Shown here: one piece after another, positions 22,660 through 35,277 of the stretch
Position numbering within the stretch: position 1 is the stretch's first letter
How the letters are laid out: each line of letters starts with the position of its first letter
Assembly: GCA_028551475.1 (NCBI GenBank)
Contig: CM052356.1
Span: 13,109,884 to 13,173,883, forward strand
Source of the DNA: Casuarina equisetifolia
Lineage: Eukaryota; Streptophyta; Magnoliopsida; Fagales; Casuarinaceae
DNA length: 64,000 nt
Direction of reading: 5' to 3'
Made by a program: the position numbers and the translations under genes
The notes under the pieces: generated by a model
The model's database searches: none
What the model was told of the DNA's origin: nothing
Seen by the model: only the letters and a program-made list of their open reading frames with translations

Positions 22660-25600
22660 AGATGTTAGAATCCATCCATTACAAGACTCCCTTTTTTAAT
22701 GAAACAAATTATAGTGACTAGAGTATGCAAATGAGAATCATACTTGGTCCCATGGTTTGTTGAAATTTGTTAAAGAAGGTTATGAAGCATCTACAATAAG
22801 GAGGTTTCAAGAAGTCATGTTAGATGCTAGGAGAGCTACCTTGGAGGAGCATAGGCAAAAGGACCAAAAAGCCTTTCTTGTGATCATGCAAGGCGTGGAC
22901 AACAAATTGTTCAAGAAGATCTCTGTACTACCTACATCAAAAGCTACATGGGACAGTTTTAGAAAGATGTTCCAAGGAGAGGTAAAATCAAAACAGTAAA
23001 ACTTCAATCTCTTAGACGTGATCTTGAGCTATTAAAAATGTTAGAGAATGAAACCATTGATAGCTATGTGTGTTGAATTCAAGATGTTGTAAATGAAATG
23101 CATAGGTGTGATGAGGAGGTAGATGAGAGAAAGGTGATTGAAAAATTATTGAAAACTTTGGTGGATGATTTTGATTTTATTATGGTTGTCATAGAAGAAT
23201 CCAAAGACTATCCAAAGCTATCATTAGATGATGTTTTAGGAACCTTGCATGCACATGAGATCAAGATAAGACAAAAGAAGGAGAGGAAGCAAATACTAGA
23301 ACATGCTTTCCAAAGTAAGCTGGAAATAAGGGATAATGGGAAACTAGTTAAAGGAGAAATAGAGGAGGAAACTCATGGTCTAAAGGGAGAAATAATTTTG
23401 GAAAAGGTGGAAGACAAGGAGGAAGAGGTTCACAGAATAACTATAGCAATAGGAGGAGTGAGCAAGGTGAAACCTCCTCTAAAGTAGAAAATCAGAACCA
23501 TCAAAGTAGTTCAACCTATGGTACTAGGGGGAGCTTTAGAGGTAGGTTTGATTCAAGGAATGGGAGAGTTCAATGCTTTAAGTGTCAAAGGTTTGGTCAC
23601 ATGGCTAGAAATTGTAGAGTAGAGCCAAAAAGGGATGATAGAAACTATCATGTTGAAAATAAGAAGGAAGAAAAAGAGGAAGGTGATGAAAAACCTATTT
23701 TGCTGGCTATTAAGGAAGGTACTATAGATGGGGCTGAAAACGTTTGGTACTTAGACATTGGTGCAAGCAACCATATGTGTGGTAAAAAGGAGTTGTTCTG
23801 TAAGCTAAATTTGAGGTTTACAAGTGAGGTTGCTTTTGGAGATTCAACCAAAATTAAGGTTGAAGGCTTGGGTGATATAGCTATCATAACCCAAGAAGGT
23901 AAGCAAAGCTTCATTAAAGATGTTTTCTATATTCCAGTCCTTAAGAGTAATCTGTTAAGTTTAGGACAGTCATTAGAAAAAGGGTTTATGATTAGTATGA
24001 AAGATGGTGTCATGTTTGTAAGGAATCAGTCCAGAGAGCTGATAGTCAAATCAAGGATGCAGAAAAATAAATTGTTTGCTCTAAATCTACAAATTGAGTT
24101 TATGAGGTGTCTTAAATCTATTGTGAAAGATGATTGTTGGTTATGGCATTTAAGATATGGCCATTTAGGATTTAAAGGTTTGAGTGTATTGTCCAGAAAA
24201 GATATGGTGAGAGGACTACCAAAGATAGACAAGCCAAAAGGATTATGTGAATCTTGTGTGAAAGGAAAGATGACTAGGAAAAAGTTTGAAGTTAGAAAGT
24301 CTTGAAGGGCCCAAAAACCCCTTCAACTTGTCCATACTAATTTGGCAGGACCTTTTGATATTGAATCATTAGGAGGAAATTGTTATTATGTGACTTTTAT
24401 TAATGATTTCAATAGAAAGTCATGGGTGTATCACCTTATAGAAAAATTTGGTACATTTAAGAAGTTCAAGGAATTTAAGGCTTTAGTAGAGAAAGAAAGT
24501 GAGGAGATGATTAAGGTTCTTAGATCAAATAGAGGAGGAGAGTATACCTTAAGAGAATTTGAGAATTTTTGCCAAAAGGAAGGCATTAGACACTAATTTA
24601 TAGCAGCTTACACTTCACAACAAAATGGAATTGCTAAAAGGAAAAATAGAACTATCTTAGATATTGTAAGGAGTATGCTTAAAAGGTTAAATTTTCCCAA
24701 AAGTTACTGGGGAGAAGCAGTAAGATGTGCCATTTATCTCCTAAATCAAAACCCTACTAAAAGTGTGAAGAACAGAACCCCAAATGAGGCATGGACTAGA
24801 CATAAACCAGGAGTTAGTCACTTAAAAGTCTTGGTTGTGTGGCTTATGGAAGAATACCTGATCAAGGGAGAAAAAAGTCAGATGATAGAGGAGTTAAGTA
24901 TATTTTTATGGGGTATGATGAGAGAACAAAGGGCTATAGGTTGTATAATCTAGTAGAGAAGAAACTTATAGTTTCTAGAGATATAGAATTTGATGAGCAT
25001 ACAAGTTGGAATTGGAGTGAAGAAGAAAAGAGTCAAAAGGGCATCTTTTATGAAGATTTTGTGAATGACAATAGAGGAAAAGGTGTTGAGAATGTTAAAG
25101 TAAGAAATGAGTCCAGATCAGATAGTTTAGAAGGTGAAACAAGTGGTGATAGGGGTAGTCCAACATATTCATCAGCACCACTTACAAGATTGAGAAGTAT
25201 AGATGATATCTATGGAGATTCAGTTCTAATTAAGTTGAGTGAGTATTCTATGTTTTGTTTGATGGTTGCATGTGATCCTAAAAGCTTTGAAGAGGCTGTA
25301 GAGGAGAAGCATTGGAGAAAAGTTATGGAAGAAGAGCTAGTATCAATAGAGAAGAATGAGACTTGGAAGCTTGTTGAATTGCCTAAAGGTCATAGTGCTA
25401 TTGGACTGAAATGGGTGTATAAACCCAAAACCAATCAAGCTAGAGAAGTTGAGAAGTACAAAGCTAGGTTGGTGGCCAAGGGTTACAAGCAAAAATATGG
25501 AATTAACTATGAAGAAGTGTATGCACCAGTAGTTAGGATTGATATAATAAGACTCATTCTAGCTATAGTTGCTGCAAAAGGATGGAAAGTGCATCAAATA

Positions 25601-26780
25601 AATGTTAAGTCAACCTTTCTAAATGGATACTTAGAAAAAAAAAAAGGTTTATGTTAAACAGCCATGTGGTTATGAAAGAAAGGAGGAGTAAAATAAGGTT
25701 TACAAGTTAAAGAAAGCTTTATATGGTTTGAAACAAGCACTAAGATGTTGGAATGCAAGAATTGATAGTTTTTTGTAAAGTAATGGTTTTAAAAAGAGTC
25801 CTTATGAATATTCTCTCTATACAAAGGTTAAGAAGAATGGAGACATGGTTGTGGTGTATCTATATGTAGATGACATGATCTTTACAAGTAATAATCCAAG
25901 TTTGTTTGATGAATTTCGAGTTGCTATGCATAAAGAGTTTGAAATAACAAATTTAGGAGAGATGACTTATTTTCTAGGAATAGAAGTGCTTTAAAAGGAT
26001 GAAGGGATTTTTATATCTCAAAATAAGTATGCAAAAGAAGTTCTTAAGAGGTTTAGAATGGAGAACTCTAAGCCAATTGCCACACCCATTGAGATGAATC
26101 ATAGGTTGAAAAATTATTCTGAAAGCAAACCTGTTGAAGCTCATAGTTTCAAGAGTATGGTGGGATGTTTAAGGTATCTAACCTACACTTGACCCAATAT
26201 AATATTTGGTTTTGGTTTGGTTAGTATGTTTATGGAATAACCAAGTGAAATACACATGAAGGTAGTGAAAAGAATCATAAGATATGTGAAAGGGACATTA
26301 GATTATGGATTGTTGTACTTAAAAGGAAGAGAGGTAAAGTTAGAGGGTTTCTCTAACTTTGATTTTGTAGGAGATTTAGATGGAAGGAAAAACACCTCTG
26401 GATATGGATTTGATGTGGGTTTATGTGTCTTTTCATGGAGTTCAAAGAAGCAACAAATCATGACATTATCTACTTGTGAAGCTGAATATGTTGCTGCATT
26501 TGAAGTTGCCTATCAAACTGTGTGGTTAAGAAACTTATTGGAGGAGCTAAATTTCAAACAAAATGAAGTAACTGTGGTGTATGTTGATAGTAAATCAGCT
26601 TTTGCCTTAGTCAAGAATCCCATCAGTCATGAAAAGAGCAAGCATATTGAATTAAGGTATCATTTTATTAGAGAACAAATGGAGAAAAGAACAATTAAAT
26701 TAGTTTTATGCAGAAGTGGTGAACAACTAGTAGATGTGTTTACAAAGCCTCTTAAGGTTGAAGATTTTGATAAATTTTAA
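22660..26780 (+). pseudogene. copia-C gag-pol, inactivated
   Basis: In order: gag from about 22660; zinc knuckle CFKCQRFGHMARNC at 23574-23615 (C-X2-C-X4-H-X4-C intact); protease at about 23745 reading WYLDIGASNHM, where the family has D-S-G; integrase zinc region at about 24145-24280 (H...H...C-x2-C); integrase core with Asn at 24339 and 24528 and Lys at 24636 where the family has Asp, Asp and Glu; a stop at 24594; reverse transcriptase about 25300-26250 with YVDDM intact at 25863-25877; RNase H 26256-26780. An A11 run at 25635-25645 coincides with a frame change. Further stops are near 25690, 25778, 25992 and 26190. Not translatable as one polyprotein. Confidence 0.9.
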
Positions 26781-26815
26781 AGCTTGCTAGGTTTAATAAG
26801 GATGGAGGAGGAGTA

Positions 26816-27278
26816 TGTTGGTAGTCCATCCTTATCAAACAACTAAGAAGATAAAAGGATAACAGTTTGAAGTCAAAACGGATGCAGTAGCAGTAGGCAA
26901 CAACAAAATTTGATTGTGCAGAATTTGATTGCATGGTGTGTATTGTCTTGTAATCATCTTATCTACATGGAAACAATTGTAGAACAACCTGGAACTCTTT
27001 TGAAGATCAAGTATTATGCCTCTAGTGTTTAATGTTTGTTTATAAATTAAAGGTTTGTGTTAGAAAACTAGAGAGTGAAGTCCCTAGAGAGAAGTCAGTT
27101 TTTGCATAAATTGAAAAGCAGAGCAGTTTTTGTGTCAACTTTGAAAGCTTATAACTTTCTCCCTACTTAATAAAATTTTATGTTTCTTGCTCAAATCTCT
27201 TCTTTGTCTTGTCTAGTTTATGTTAGAAACAAGTTTCATCTTATTCCACTGCGTATTGAGTTAGATATTGATCCTATA
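26816..27278 (+). repeat. 3' LTR of copia-C
   Basis: It begins TGTTGGTAGTCC after the polypurine tract. By alignment with the 5' LTR it ends at CCTATA, where the terminal CA has become TA, followed by CATGG. This end is chosen because it restores the target duplication. Confidence 0.85.
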
Positions 27279-30200
27279 CATGGGTTTCCACAACAACAAT
27301 TTGGGTTTCATGGAGAGTTCAACATCCACAGCAGCCATCTCCTCATGAGTAACCAAACTTGGTCTAGCAAGTAGGGATTTCATCTTTTATTGGTTTCATG
27401 ACACAGTCCACATGTTCGGTGATATAGCCTTTAGTGTTTACCATGGATCAGCTCCAAGGGATGCTTACTACTTACCACATGGCTCCTTAGACAGATCCAT
27501 CAGCAAACTATCCAAGTACACCATAAACCTCTCAACATTCTTCATTTATACATCCATGGAATATTAATTTAGGTATAAGTGACCATATCATGTGTGATTT
27601 AATTTGCTTGCATTCTTGTTATTCATATGCACCTCAATTACTACCCATTAAGTTGCCTAATGACGCATTAGTACATGCAACCTATTTTGGGCCACCCCAA
27701 CCTACTCCAATGCTCCACTTGAACTGAGTTTTGTTTGTTCCTTGTTTGAAACTCAATCTATTATTTGTTCAAAAAATTATATGACCACAACTACATTGTT
27801 TTTTGATGATTTTTGCATCTTCTAAGAATGTATAACTAAGTAGTTGATTGGATTAGGTAAAGTAGAATAAGATTGTATTTTTTGCAACCTAACTTAGATG
27901 ACCTACCTTGTTGTATCAATCACATTTTATACATTGTACATTCATCTTTGGCTTGTATTGTTTGGTGAAATCTTACATGTAAGTGAATATGTCAAACAAG
28001 TAATATAATAATGAGAATGAGTATTGTCTCATAAAGATTGGTGATTAATATACCAACTAATTACTAATAGTGAATAATCCCTAGAATTTATCTAGCAAAT
28101 TGAAATGACACATGAAAAATTAACTAAGTAAATTTAAGAAAACTTAATACAAGAAACATGTTAGAACATCCAATTTCTACATAACAAGGGGGGAAAGAAG
28201 TTGTCTAGAATGAAGAGGAAAAATTACATTATCTCGTGTCATTGGCATATGTCATCATACACTGCCACATGTCGTCACAAAATGCTCAAAAATTGCTAGA
28301 GAACACACATAGGGTGCCAATCTACCTAGAAATCACATAGATTTGTTGAAAAATGTGTAGATATACCGAAAAATAGCTCTAAAGTGGCACTTACCATTCT
28401 TCATGAGAACTAGCATAGAGTCACCCAAAATTGCCGTAGAGACGCTTGAAAACAAATAGAGTTGTCAGATATGTTCCTTCCTCACTTGAATCGCCTTAGA
28501 TCTCGTTAGAAAACACATAAATATGGTCAAAAATGTAGGTGGGGTTTAGTTCTTCATTGGAAAAGAATGCAACAGTTGGCTATCACACAATTGTTGGGTG
28601 CTTTCAGAGACTTGCACTATCGTGCATGGCCAATCTTTCAATGAACCCTTAGTCGTTTATGTCCTAGTCGACAATCTCTCTTTTCCCCTTGTTTTCTTCT
28701 CTTTCCTTGTTGCTTGAAATTTGTCAACAATTCTCCAACTCCTTTTCTTTTTGCTTTTCCTCACTCTCTCTTTTTCTTTCACAACCACTTGCCACTAATT
28801 GCATGTGACACTCATATTTTCCTTGTGCTTTTTCTTTCTATCCTTTCAATGTTTTGCTTCATTTCTTTTGTTTTTTTTTTGTTATCTTGGGTTTGTTGTT
28901 TGAAACAACAAAAGTTGCATAATTATAAACAAATGCAAATATAATTTAATAAACACTGTAGTATATAGTTCCTAAAGTAGTTAAAATAATCTTTATACAA
29001 AATAGAGTTATCATGTATGAATGTGAATAGTTCACCTTATATTATTTGTAATAGTAGTTATATTTTATGGCATCATAGACTTGGTTATAACTCTCATAAG
29101 AATTATTTCACATATGGGAAGTGAATACAATGTCTAAAGTTTTTTATATGTTTAGTTTACCCATTAGCAAAACAAACACATTCTATTTTCCCACAGCATC
29201 AAACCATTGGTTGTGCCAAATTTGACCTTGTTCATATAAACTTGTAGGGTCTCCATAGGACACCCAATCCTAGTCGGTCACGTTAGTTTTAGTCCATCGT
29301 AGATGATTTTTTATGCATAATGTAAACTTTTTTATTGCATACTAAGGATCAAACCTTTCCTACCATCTAGTCCTTTGTTTATATGGTTAAGACTAAGTAT
29401 GGTATTAGAATCAGATGCATTTGCTTCGATAATAATATCGAGTTTTTCTCCTCTGCTTGCATTTCCTTTCCGACATCTTGTGGAATTATCCATGAAAGTT
29501 CTTATGATTACACACCTCAATAAAATGGGGTAGCAGAATGCAAATACCATCTCCTATTGGATGTTGTATATGCCTTGCTCTTTCAAGGTTATATCCCTTC
29601 ATGTTTTTTAGAAGAATGCATCTTGATGACCACCTATATCATTAACCAACTTCTAAGAGCAACACTTGAAAATTGGTCTCCTTTTGAGTTGTTCTATGGA
29701 AAACCACCATCTATACATCATTTTCGAGTTTTTGATTATAGATGTTATGTCAACGTGTTACATCCAAGAATAAACTTGCACTTAAGGCAACTCCATATAT
29801 ATTTTTTGGTTACCCTTGACTATAGAAAGGTTATCGAATTTATGATTCTGATAATGGGAAGTTTTTTGTTAGTCAAGATATTGCATTCTATGAATGTGAT
29901 TTTTTATTTTCCACTAGTCAAACTTTACAATCAATTGACCATCAATCCTCAAATCAATTGCAACTTAGACAAGACATCATCCAAACGTATGATCCATCAT
30001 CCATCATATTAGATCCATCTTTAAAGTTATCATTGTCATCGCCTTATGATCCACAAACATAGCATATGCCTAATCCCATTACAGACATACAATTAGGAGA
30101 ACTCATACATGATACAACTATATCTACTTTTTTCTTTTATCAACCTCCTAATTCCATTCCAGAAACATCCTCAGAATAGCCACCTTTAGTAGTTCAATAG

Positions 30201-31877
30201 TTATCTCAAGCTACATGATCCCTCATTTGGATTGCTGATTATATATATTCAGTCACCTCCTTAAGGTTGAATAGCTTTTACCCTATCTTAGACCATACTT
30301 CACTTAACACCTTCTTTTGTCATTATTAGCACTTTATTGCATCCATATCCACCATAAAAAAACTTGAAACTTGTTAGTAGGTCATAAATGATAGTCATTA
30401 GGTTGAGGCTTGGATCAAGAGTTAATGGCCTTAAAGGTTAATCGCATGCAGGATGTTATTTCACCCCTACATGGTTGTAAGGCCATAGGACACAAATGGG
30501 TATACAAAGTGAAGTACCAAGCTAATGGTACTATAAAGAGATACAAAGCTCATTTAGTGGCTAAAGGATACTCATAACAAAAGGGAATTGATTATGAAGA
30601 AACCTTCTCACCAATTGTAAAAGTAATGGTAGTATGCTCAATGATTAGTATGGTTGCCATCAAAGGTTGATGTCTTAACCAACTAGATATCCAAAATTCC
30701 TTTTTACATGATGATTTGGTGAGGAGATGTAAATGCACTTACCACCAAGTTTTCCTCATCAAGAGTATAGGATTATGTGTCACCTACAATAATCTCTCTA
30801 TGGGTTAAAGCAAGCTTTAAGACAATGGTACTTAAAGTTTACAAAAGCATTACTAGCAGTTGGATTTAGATAGTCTAGACATGATTATGCTTTGTTCACT
30901 AAGTGATTTGGTAATACATTTATCATCTTTTTGTTCTATGTCTATGACATTTTAGTCACTTACAATCATGCACCATCTGGGGTAATATTAGTATTTCCTC
31001 TGTATTAAAATCACTTGTTCACCAAAGGGAATATATCTCAACTAGCATAAGTATGTACTAAAGATAGTCTTAGAAGCTAGTTTTGGAAGGTCAAAATTAG
31101 TTGTTACTTTCATGGAACAAAACTTGAAATTGACATCACCAAAATATGATGTAAAGGATCCTAATAGAAGAAATGATCCACTCTTGGAAGATAAAGGTCC
31201 ATATTACTAGATGATTGGAAAATTGATGTATCTGATTTACACTCATCTAGATATCACCTTCACAATTCAACAGCTCAATCAATTTACTCATGCTCCAAAA
31301 CAATCACATATAGATGCAACAATAAAGGTACAAAAATACATCAAGAGCACTCTTGGACTTGGGATATTCCTTTCTTCTTCATCCAAACTAGAGTTGATTG
31401 CTTTTGTGACTTAGATTATGCAACTTATCTCATGTCACAAAAATATTTGATGGGTTACTTGTTAAATTGGGTGATTCACTAATATCCGAGTTAGCGAAGA
31501 TGCAACCAACAATGTCATAGTCCTTTATTAAGTCATAATATAAAGCCATGGGATACACGGTATTCAAGATTATCTAGATACATGGGCTATTTGAAAATCC
31601 TAGAGTCACCATTCCTCATCCTATTCCATTGCATTATGATAGCAAGGCTATTACGAATAGTAGCTAACCTGATTTTTCACAACGGACCAAGGATATCAAG
31701 GTAGATGCCATTTTATATGTGAGAAGATAGATAGAGAAATTATATGAACATGCTATGTAAATACGCATAAGTAACCTACAAATTTATTCACAAAAAATTT
31801 ATGTAGCCCACAACACCAACATCTCTTGTTCAAGCTTGGGGTCTTTGACTCGTATAAACCCCAAGCTGAAGGGGGAT
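27279..31877 (+). pseudogene. copia-B pol remnant
   Basis: After the end of gag, decayed pol domains run in order. Integrase about 29060-29830 has LWHHRLGYNSHKN, and the 29557-30012 frame covers its later part (LFYGKPPSIHHFRVFDYRCY). Reverse transcriptase about 30420-31060 has GHKWVYKVKYQANG, LVAKGY and YEETFSPIVKV. The reverse-transcriptase end and RNase H follow at about 31200-31790. Stops and shifts are frequent. About 27700-29030 is AT-rich with little recognisable content and may include extra inserted or decayed sequence. Confidence 0.75.
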
Positions 31878-32114
31878 TGTTAAAATAGTTAGTTCTTGTG
31901 GGCCTTGAGATTCTTTATATTTGTTATTGGGCTGGAGACCATTATATGGGTCCAGTCCGTTTGTTTGCTTTCTCCTATTTACTTTGTAACACACAGAGTG
32001 TATTTTGATAACGTTATTGAGACTTTTGCCCTTTTAGCAAAACCTTTTCCGATTTTCTACGATAGCTTGGTGTACTACGGTTGAGCTGTTCTTTTGTTTT
32101 TTCTTAACTAACGT
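31878..32114 (+). repeat. 3' LTR of copia-B
   Basis: It starts TGTTAAAATAG after the purine tract and aligns with 20287-20537. The last 15-20 bases have diverged and the terminal CA is not clear, so the end is set by a possible ATCAA target duplicate (32115-32119). Confidence 0.7.
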
Positions 32115-32627
32115 ATCAATACTACTCATATATATATATATATATATATATTGTCTATATTCCCGCCTAATCTTACACTGAAAAACCAATAACGAGATTA
32201 TACTATCACTGATGATGAAAGAAATTACGGTGAATGGGAAGATGACACAAAGATCACAATATAAATCAATTTGACAAAAAGTTATATCATAGAATTTTAA
32301 GTTCATGACTAAAGCATTGTTTATCTAAACCAATTTCATGATTAAATCACTTTTTTTCTTTTTATTTTACAATAACTATAGACTCTTTTTCTTTTTAACA
32401 GAATTGAAAAAAAAAAAAGTAGTTCATACTTTTCATGCTGTTTTTTTCGATTAGAGGTTCAAAATGCAAAGTGTTGGTCTCCGGCTACCTGTGGAAAAAA
32501 GTGAATGAACTCAACCTCCCCTTGAGCTTATCCCTGAAGTGGACGTCTACGCGCTTGAGCCATGGGTGCTTCACGGTAAAACTTTCTTTTTATCCTCTTG
32601 CATTTTCTTTTTCGTTTCTTGTTTTGT

Positions 32628-32935
32628 TTTCTTGCATGTTTTTCTTCTTTTCTTGGATGCCCATTGTGTTAGTCTTCCGTTCTTGGCTTTTCTTGGTTTT
32701 CTTTTTCACGTCGTGCATGTCTGTGATGTTCTTTTTCGTTTTCTTGCATGTTTTACTTCTTTTTTTGCATGCCCGTTGCCTCAGTCTTTTTTTTTTTTTT
32801 GGGCATTCTGTGAGTGTTTTCGGCCTGCCTTTCTCTTTCTTTTTACTGATTTCTTGCGCCCGGGCGTCATCCTATGCCAGTGCGTTTTTATTGGTTTTCT
32901 TGAATGCCCATTGCCTTAGTCTTGTCTCTTGCATT
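32628..32935 (+). repeat. Degenerate T-rich repeat block
   Basis: Three loose copies of a motif built from TTTTCTTGCATG, ATGCCCATTGC and TTAGTCTT occur near 32628-32680, 32738-32795 and 32893-32935, separated by T-rich filler. It gives rise to phenylalanine/leucine-rich open frames in two registers. Confidence 0.5.
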
Positions 32936-33261
32936 CTGGAGGTTTTTCCCGCAACTTGTCTCCGTTTCTGTTTCAACTTCCGGCAACGATGACCGACGGT
33001 GTTTTTTTCTTTTTCTTTTTTTCCTTCTCGTAAAATCAATAAAAACAAAACCTCGGTTTGAACCCAGACCCAACGAATTTGAGGCCTTGGGTCGATCGTA
33101 TATCCTTTCTGAGTTGGCCCACTTAGTCTTTTCTTAATTTTTTGGGATAAGTCAAATTTTGTGGGCCCAGTAAATACATCACAGCATCTCGCTTGAGCTT
33201 TTATATATATATCGGTGAGTCTGTGGGGGATATAGCAAGAATCCGGCCCAATATGTAGATT

Positions 33262-33340
33262 CCCCCCCCGCCCCCCCCCTCCCAACAAATTTACCAAAAT
33301 ATTGGGCTCAAGCCAGATTGGGGGGGGGGGATGGTGGGGG
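33262..33340. repeat. Opposed C and G homopolymer tracts
   Basis: C8-G-C9-T-C3 (33262-33283) is followed 36 bases later by G11 (33320-33330) and G5 (33336-33340). The two arms are complementary and could form a hairpin, or G-quadruplex and i-motif structures. Confidence 0.7.
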
Positions 33341-34737
33341 TAAATTAAAAAATGTCGAATTGGCCTTTTTTTTGCTGATTTGTAAATTTGAGTTAATACT
33401 TTTTTTTATACTTTTATTTTTAAGAAAAAGGGTTGAAATTAGATTTGATTTTCACTTTCGTGAGGGGAATTAAAATTTTTTCTTTTTATAATTAATACTC
33501 TAATCTTAATTTTGAAATGCTAATATTAAATTTTGTGGGTTTTGAAATTTGCTACAGGTGGTGATAATCCTCCATTCATTAAAAAGAATGAGAGATTATT
33601 CCTTGTTCAAAGAAAACAAGTCGGAGCAAAACCGGAATCATTTATATTCTTTTGCAACAAACCGAGCATTTTTGCTTTCCCAAACAGGGTTTTCCGTTTT
33701 TGCCACAAGGTGTCCTTGATGACTATCAGAAGGCTCTTGATTCATATGGTATATTTTAAACAAAAACGAAACTAATAACAGGTTAACTCATCATAAAACA
33801 ACCTTAAGCAAAATATCTCACATTTAAAATAATTAAGTGAAACACCCTCCATAAACCAAAGTTCAATCTATTACACCTCTCTTGGACTAGGTTTTTTAGA
33901 CTCCATAACCAAAGGTCATTTGATAATGCCTCTCCCAGTCCAAAAAAATACATAATCCTTAAAAGACAAACTCTTAATGATCGATAAAGTATATTTTTAA
34001 TTAAGGGACAAGCGTCCCATATAACAAAAGAGGCCTACGCTATCCCTCCAAGGTGGCCAAACAGTGTTGTGGCGGTCAAACCCGATGGGTGACGACAGAC
34101 CAAAGAGTCGAAATATCACTAAAGTTTAACGATCATTCGGCCGGCGAATTTCCCCTCTCGCATCATCGGACCGCCGAAAACAGACTAACTATAGTATGTC
34201 TTTGTCAGACCTCTCATCTAGGCAATACCCAAGTTCGAATTGGTACCAAATCTGCGTGCCTTCGGTTGGACATTTCAATTCCCCGCAGCGATCTTGAACT
34301 GAAGTCCAATCTAAATCTAATTCGTCTTTCTTTGACTTAATTTTTCAAACTTGAAGTTCGTTGTATAATTCAAGTGATGTTGTACTGGAGAATCTCAAAA
34401 CGACGTAGGGCAGAGGCTGCAGTTGTCAGAGACGACTAGTGATCCTGATCGGTTCATATTCAATGACTATATCAGAGGCTGTATGTAGGTTGGACATTGA
34501 CGAGAACGTATCATGGTTGGAGGGTCTTATTAGTAGTATAAAGCCGTGATCCTCCTACGCGTGAGGGCTAAAAGCGTTAACAAAATATATTACGAGTTCA
34601 AACATAATAATCAAAGTTAATCCGGTAAACGCAATTAAGTAATATGATTCCACATGCTGCACGCTGATGTCCACTACTGTTCAAGCTTTTAGTAGGAGTG
34701 CTGTTCTCCATAATTCTACCAAAGATTTTAAAAGTAC

Positions 34738-34773
34738 TCTCTCCCTCTCTCTCTCTTTCTATCTCTCTCTCTC
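34738..34773. repeat. CT microsatellite
   Basis: An imperfect CT dinucleotide run of about 36 bases, broken by TTTCTA and similar interruptions. Confidence 0.75.
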
Positions 34774-35204
34774 GACCATTCCGCAGAGGTGTGGCTGCTG
34801 GGGGACGTGAATGTGAAGCGCCAGCCGCTGTTTCACTTTAATCATGATTGGTATCATGATTGAATGGGAGGGTCAGGGCGAGGTTTAGCATGCAGAGACT
34901 TTTCCGGCCTATGGACTTAGATGTATTGAACATCGATTTACTTTGGCTTGGGCCATTCCCCAAGTGGGGGAAACTGGAAATCTGATTCAAACTTTTAGGA
35001 GCATGATCTTTGTTTAATGAAGTTGTGTTCTTGGTAATATGTCTTGCGCCTCTGACATCTTCACACAGTTCTTCCAGACGTGCTTTCCCGTTTTTATGTT
35101 AGGAAAATCATATGATTATCTAATGACTTGCGCAGGCCCGTGACTCTCTTACCGGAATAAACCATTTTCGGGGCTCAAGATGTCCATGAGCAACCAAACG
35201 CTGA

Positions 35205-35276
35205 TTTTTTATTTTTTATTTTTTATTTTTTATTTTTTGTTTTTTATTTTTTATTTTTTATTTTTTATTTTTTTCA
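35205..35276. repeat. T6A tandem array
   Basis: About ten copies of a 7-base TTTTTTA unit, with one G interruption, end in TTTTCAG at 35277. The array therefore also provides a strong pyrimidine tract for the exon-like segment that follows. Confidence 0.8.
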
Positions 35277-35277
35277 G

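Larger units (their letters stand above)
22075..27278 (+). mobile_element. Ty1/copia retrotransposon (copia-C) nested in copia-B
   Basis: A near-complete 5.2-kb element. LTRs at 22075-22531 and 26816-27278 look about 90% identical by eye. It has a primer-binding site at 22535, a gag with zinc knuckle, protease, integrase, reverse transcriptase and RNase H in copia order, and a polypurine tract (GGATGGAGGAGGAG) just before the 3' LTR. Flanks TATGG (22070-22074) and CATGG (27279-27283) form a target duplication with one mismatch. It is clearly younger than copia-B but inactive, with several stops, a frameshift and changed catalytic residues. Confidence 0.9.
20287..32114 (+). mobile_element. Ty1/copia retrotransposon (copia-B), interrupted by copia-C
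   Basis: Its LTRs are at 20287-20537 and 31878 to about 32114, both carrying GTGGGCCTTGAGATT and TTATTGGGCTGGAGACCATT. A good primer-binding site, TGGTATCACGAGG, begins at 20538 and a polypurine tract (GAAGGGGGA) precedes the 3' LTR. ATCAC before the 5' LTR (20282-20286) resembles ATCAA after the 3' LTR, a probable decayed target duplication. gag starts at 21079; pol domains follow at about 27300-31800. The element is broken by many stops and by the 5.2-kb insertion of copia-C. Not functional. Confidence 0.85.

Noticed and set aside
32435..32992. A 185-codon hydrophobic open frame and overlapping frames in the T-rich block
   Set aside because: The phenylalanine/leucine/serine richness comes from T-rich repeats, and long frames occur in more than one register. 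No membrane protein family fits.
32980..33140. Possible SINE on the minus strand with a tRNA-like box B (GGTTCAAACC)
   Set aside because: A convincing box A at the right distance, a tail and target duplications are all missing.
33533..33775. 80-codon plus-strand frame with a weak acceptor-like CAG before it
   Set aside because: No recognisable content and no partner exon.
34225..34250. GTTCGAAT, reminiscent of a tRNA T loop
   Set aside because: No complementary T-stem, acceptor stem or anticodon arm could be folded around it.
34053..34340. 95-codon plus-strand frame in a GC-balanced stretch
   Set aside because: Composition is unlike the surroundings, but I see no domain, splice signals or homology to support a gene.
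35205..35276. T6A array, and the similar TTTTTA runs near 45414, 59570 and 63704, considered as a related repeat family
   Set aside because: Independent simple-sequence expansion explains them; the flanks do not match convincingly.
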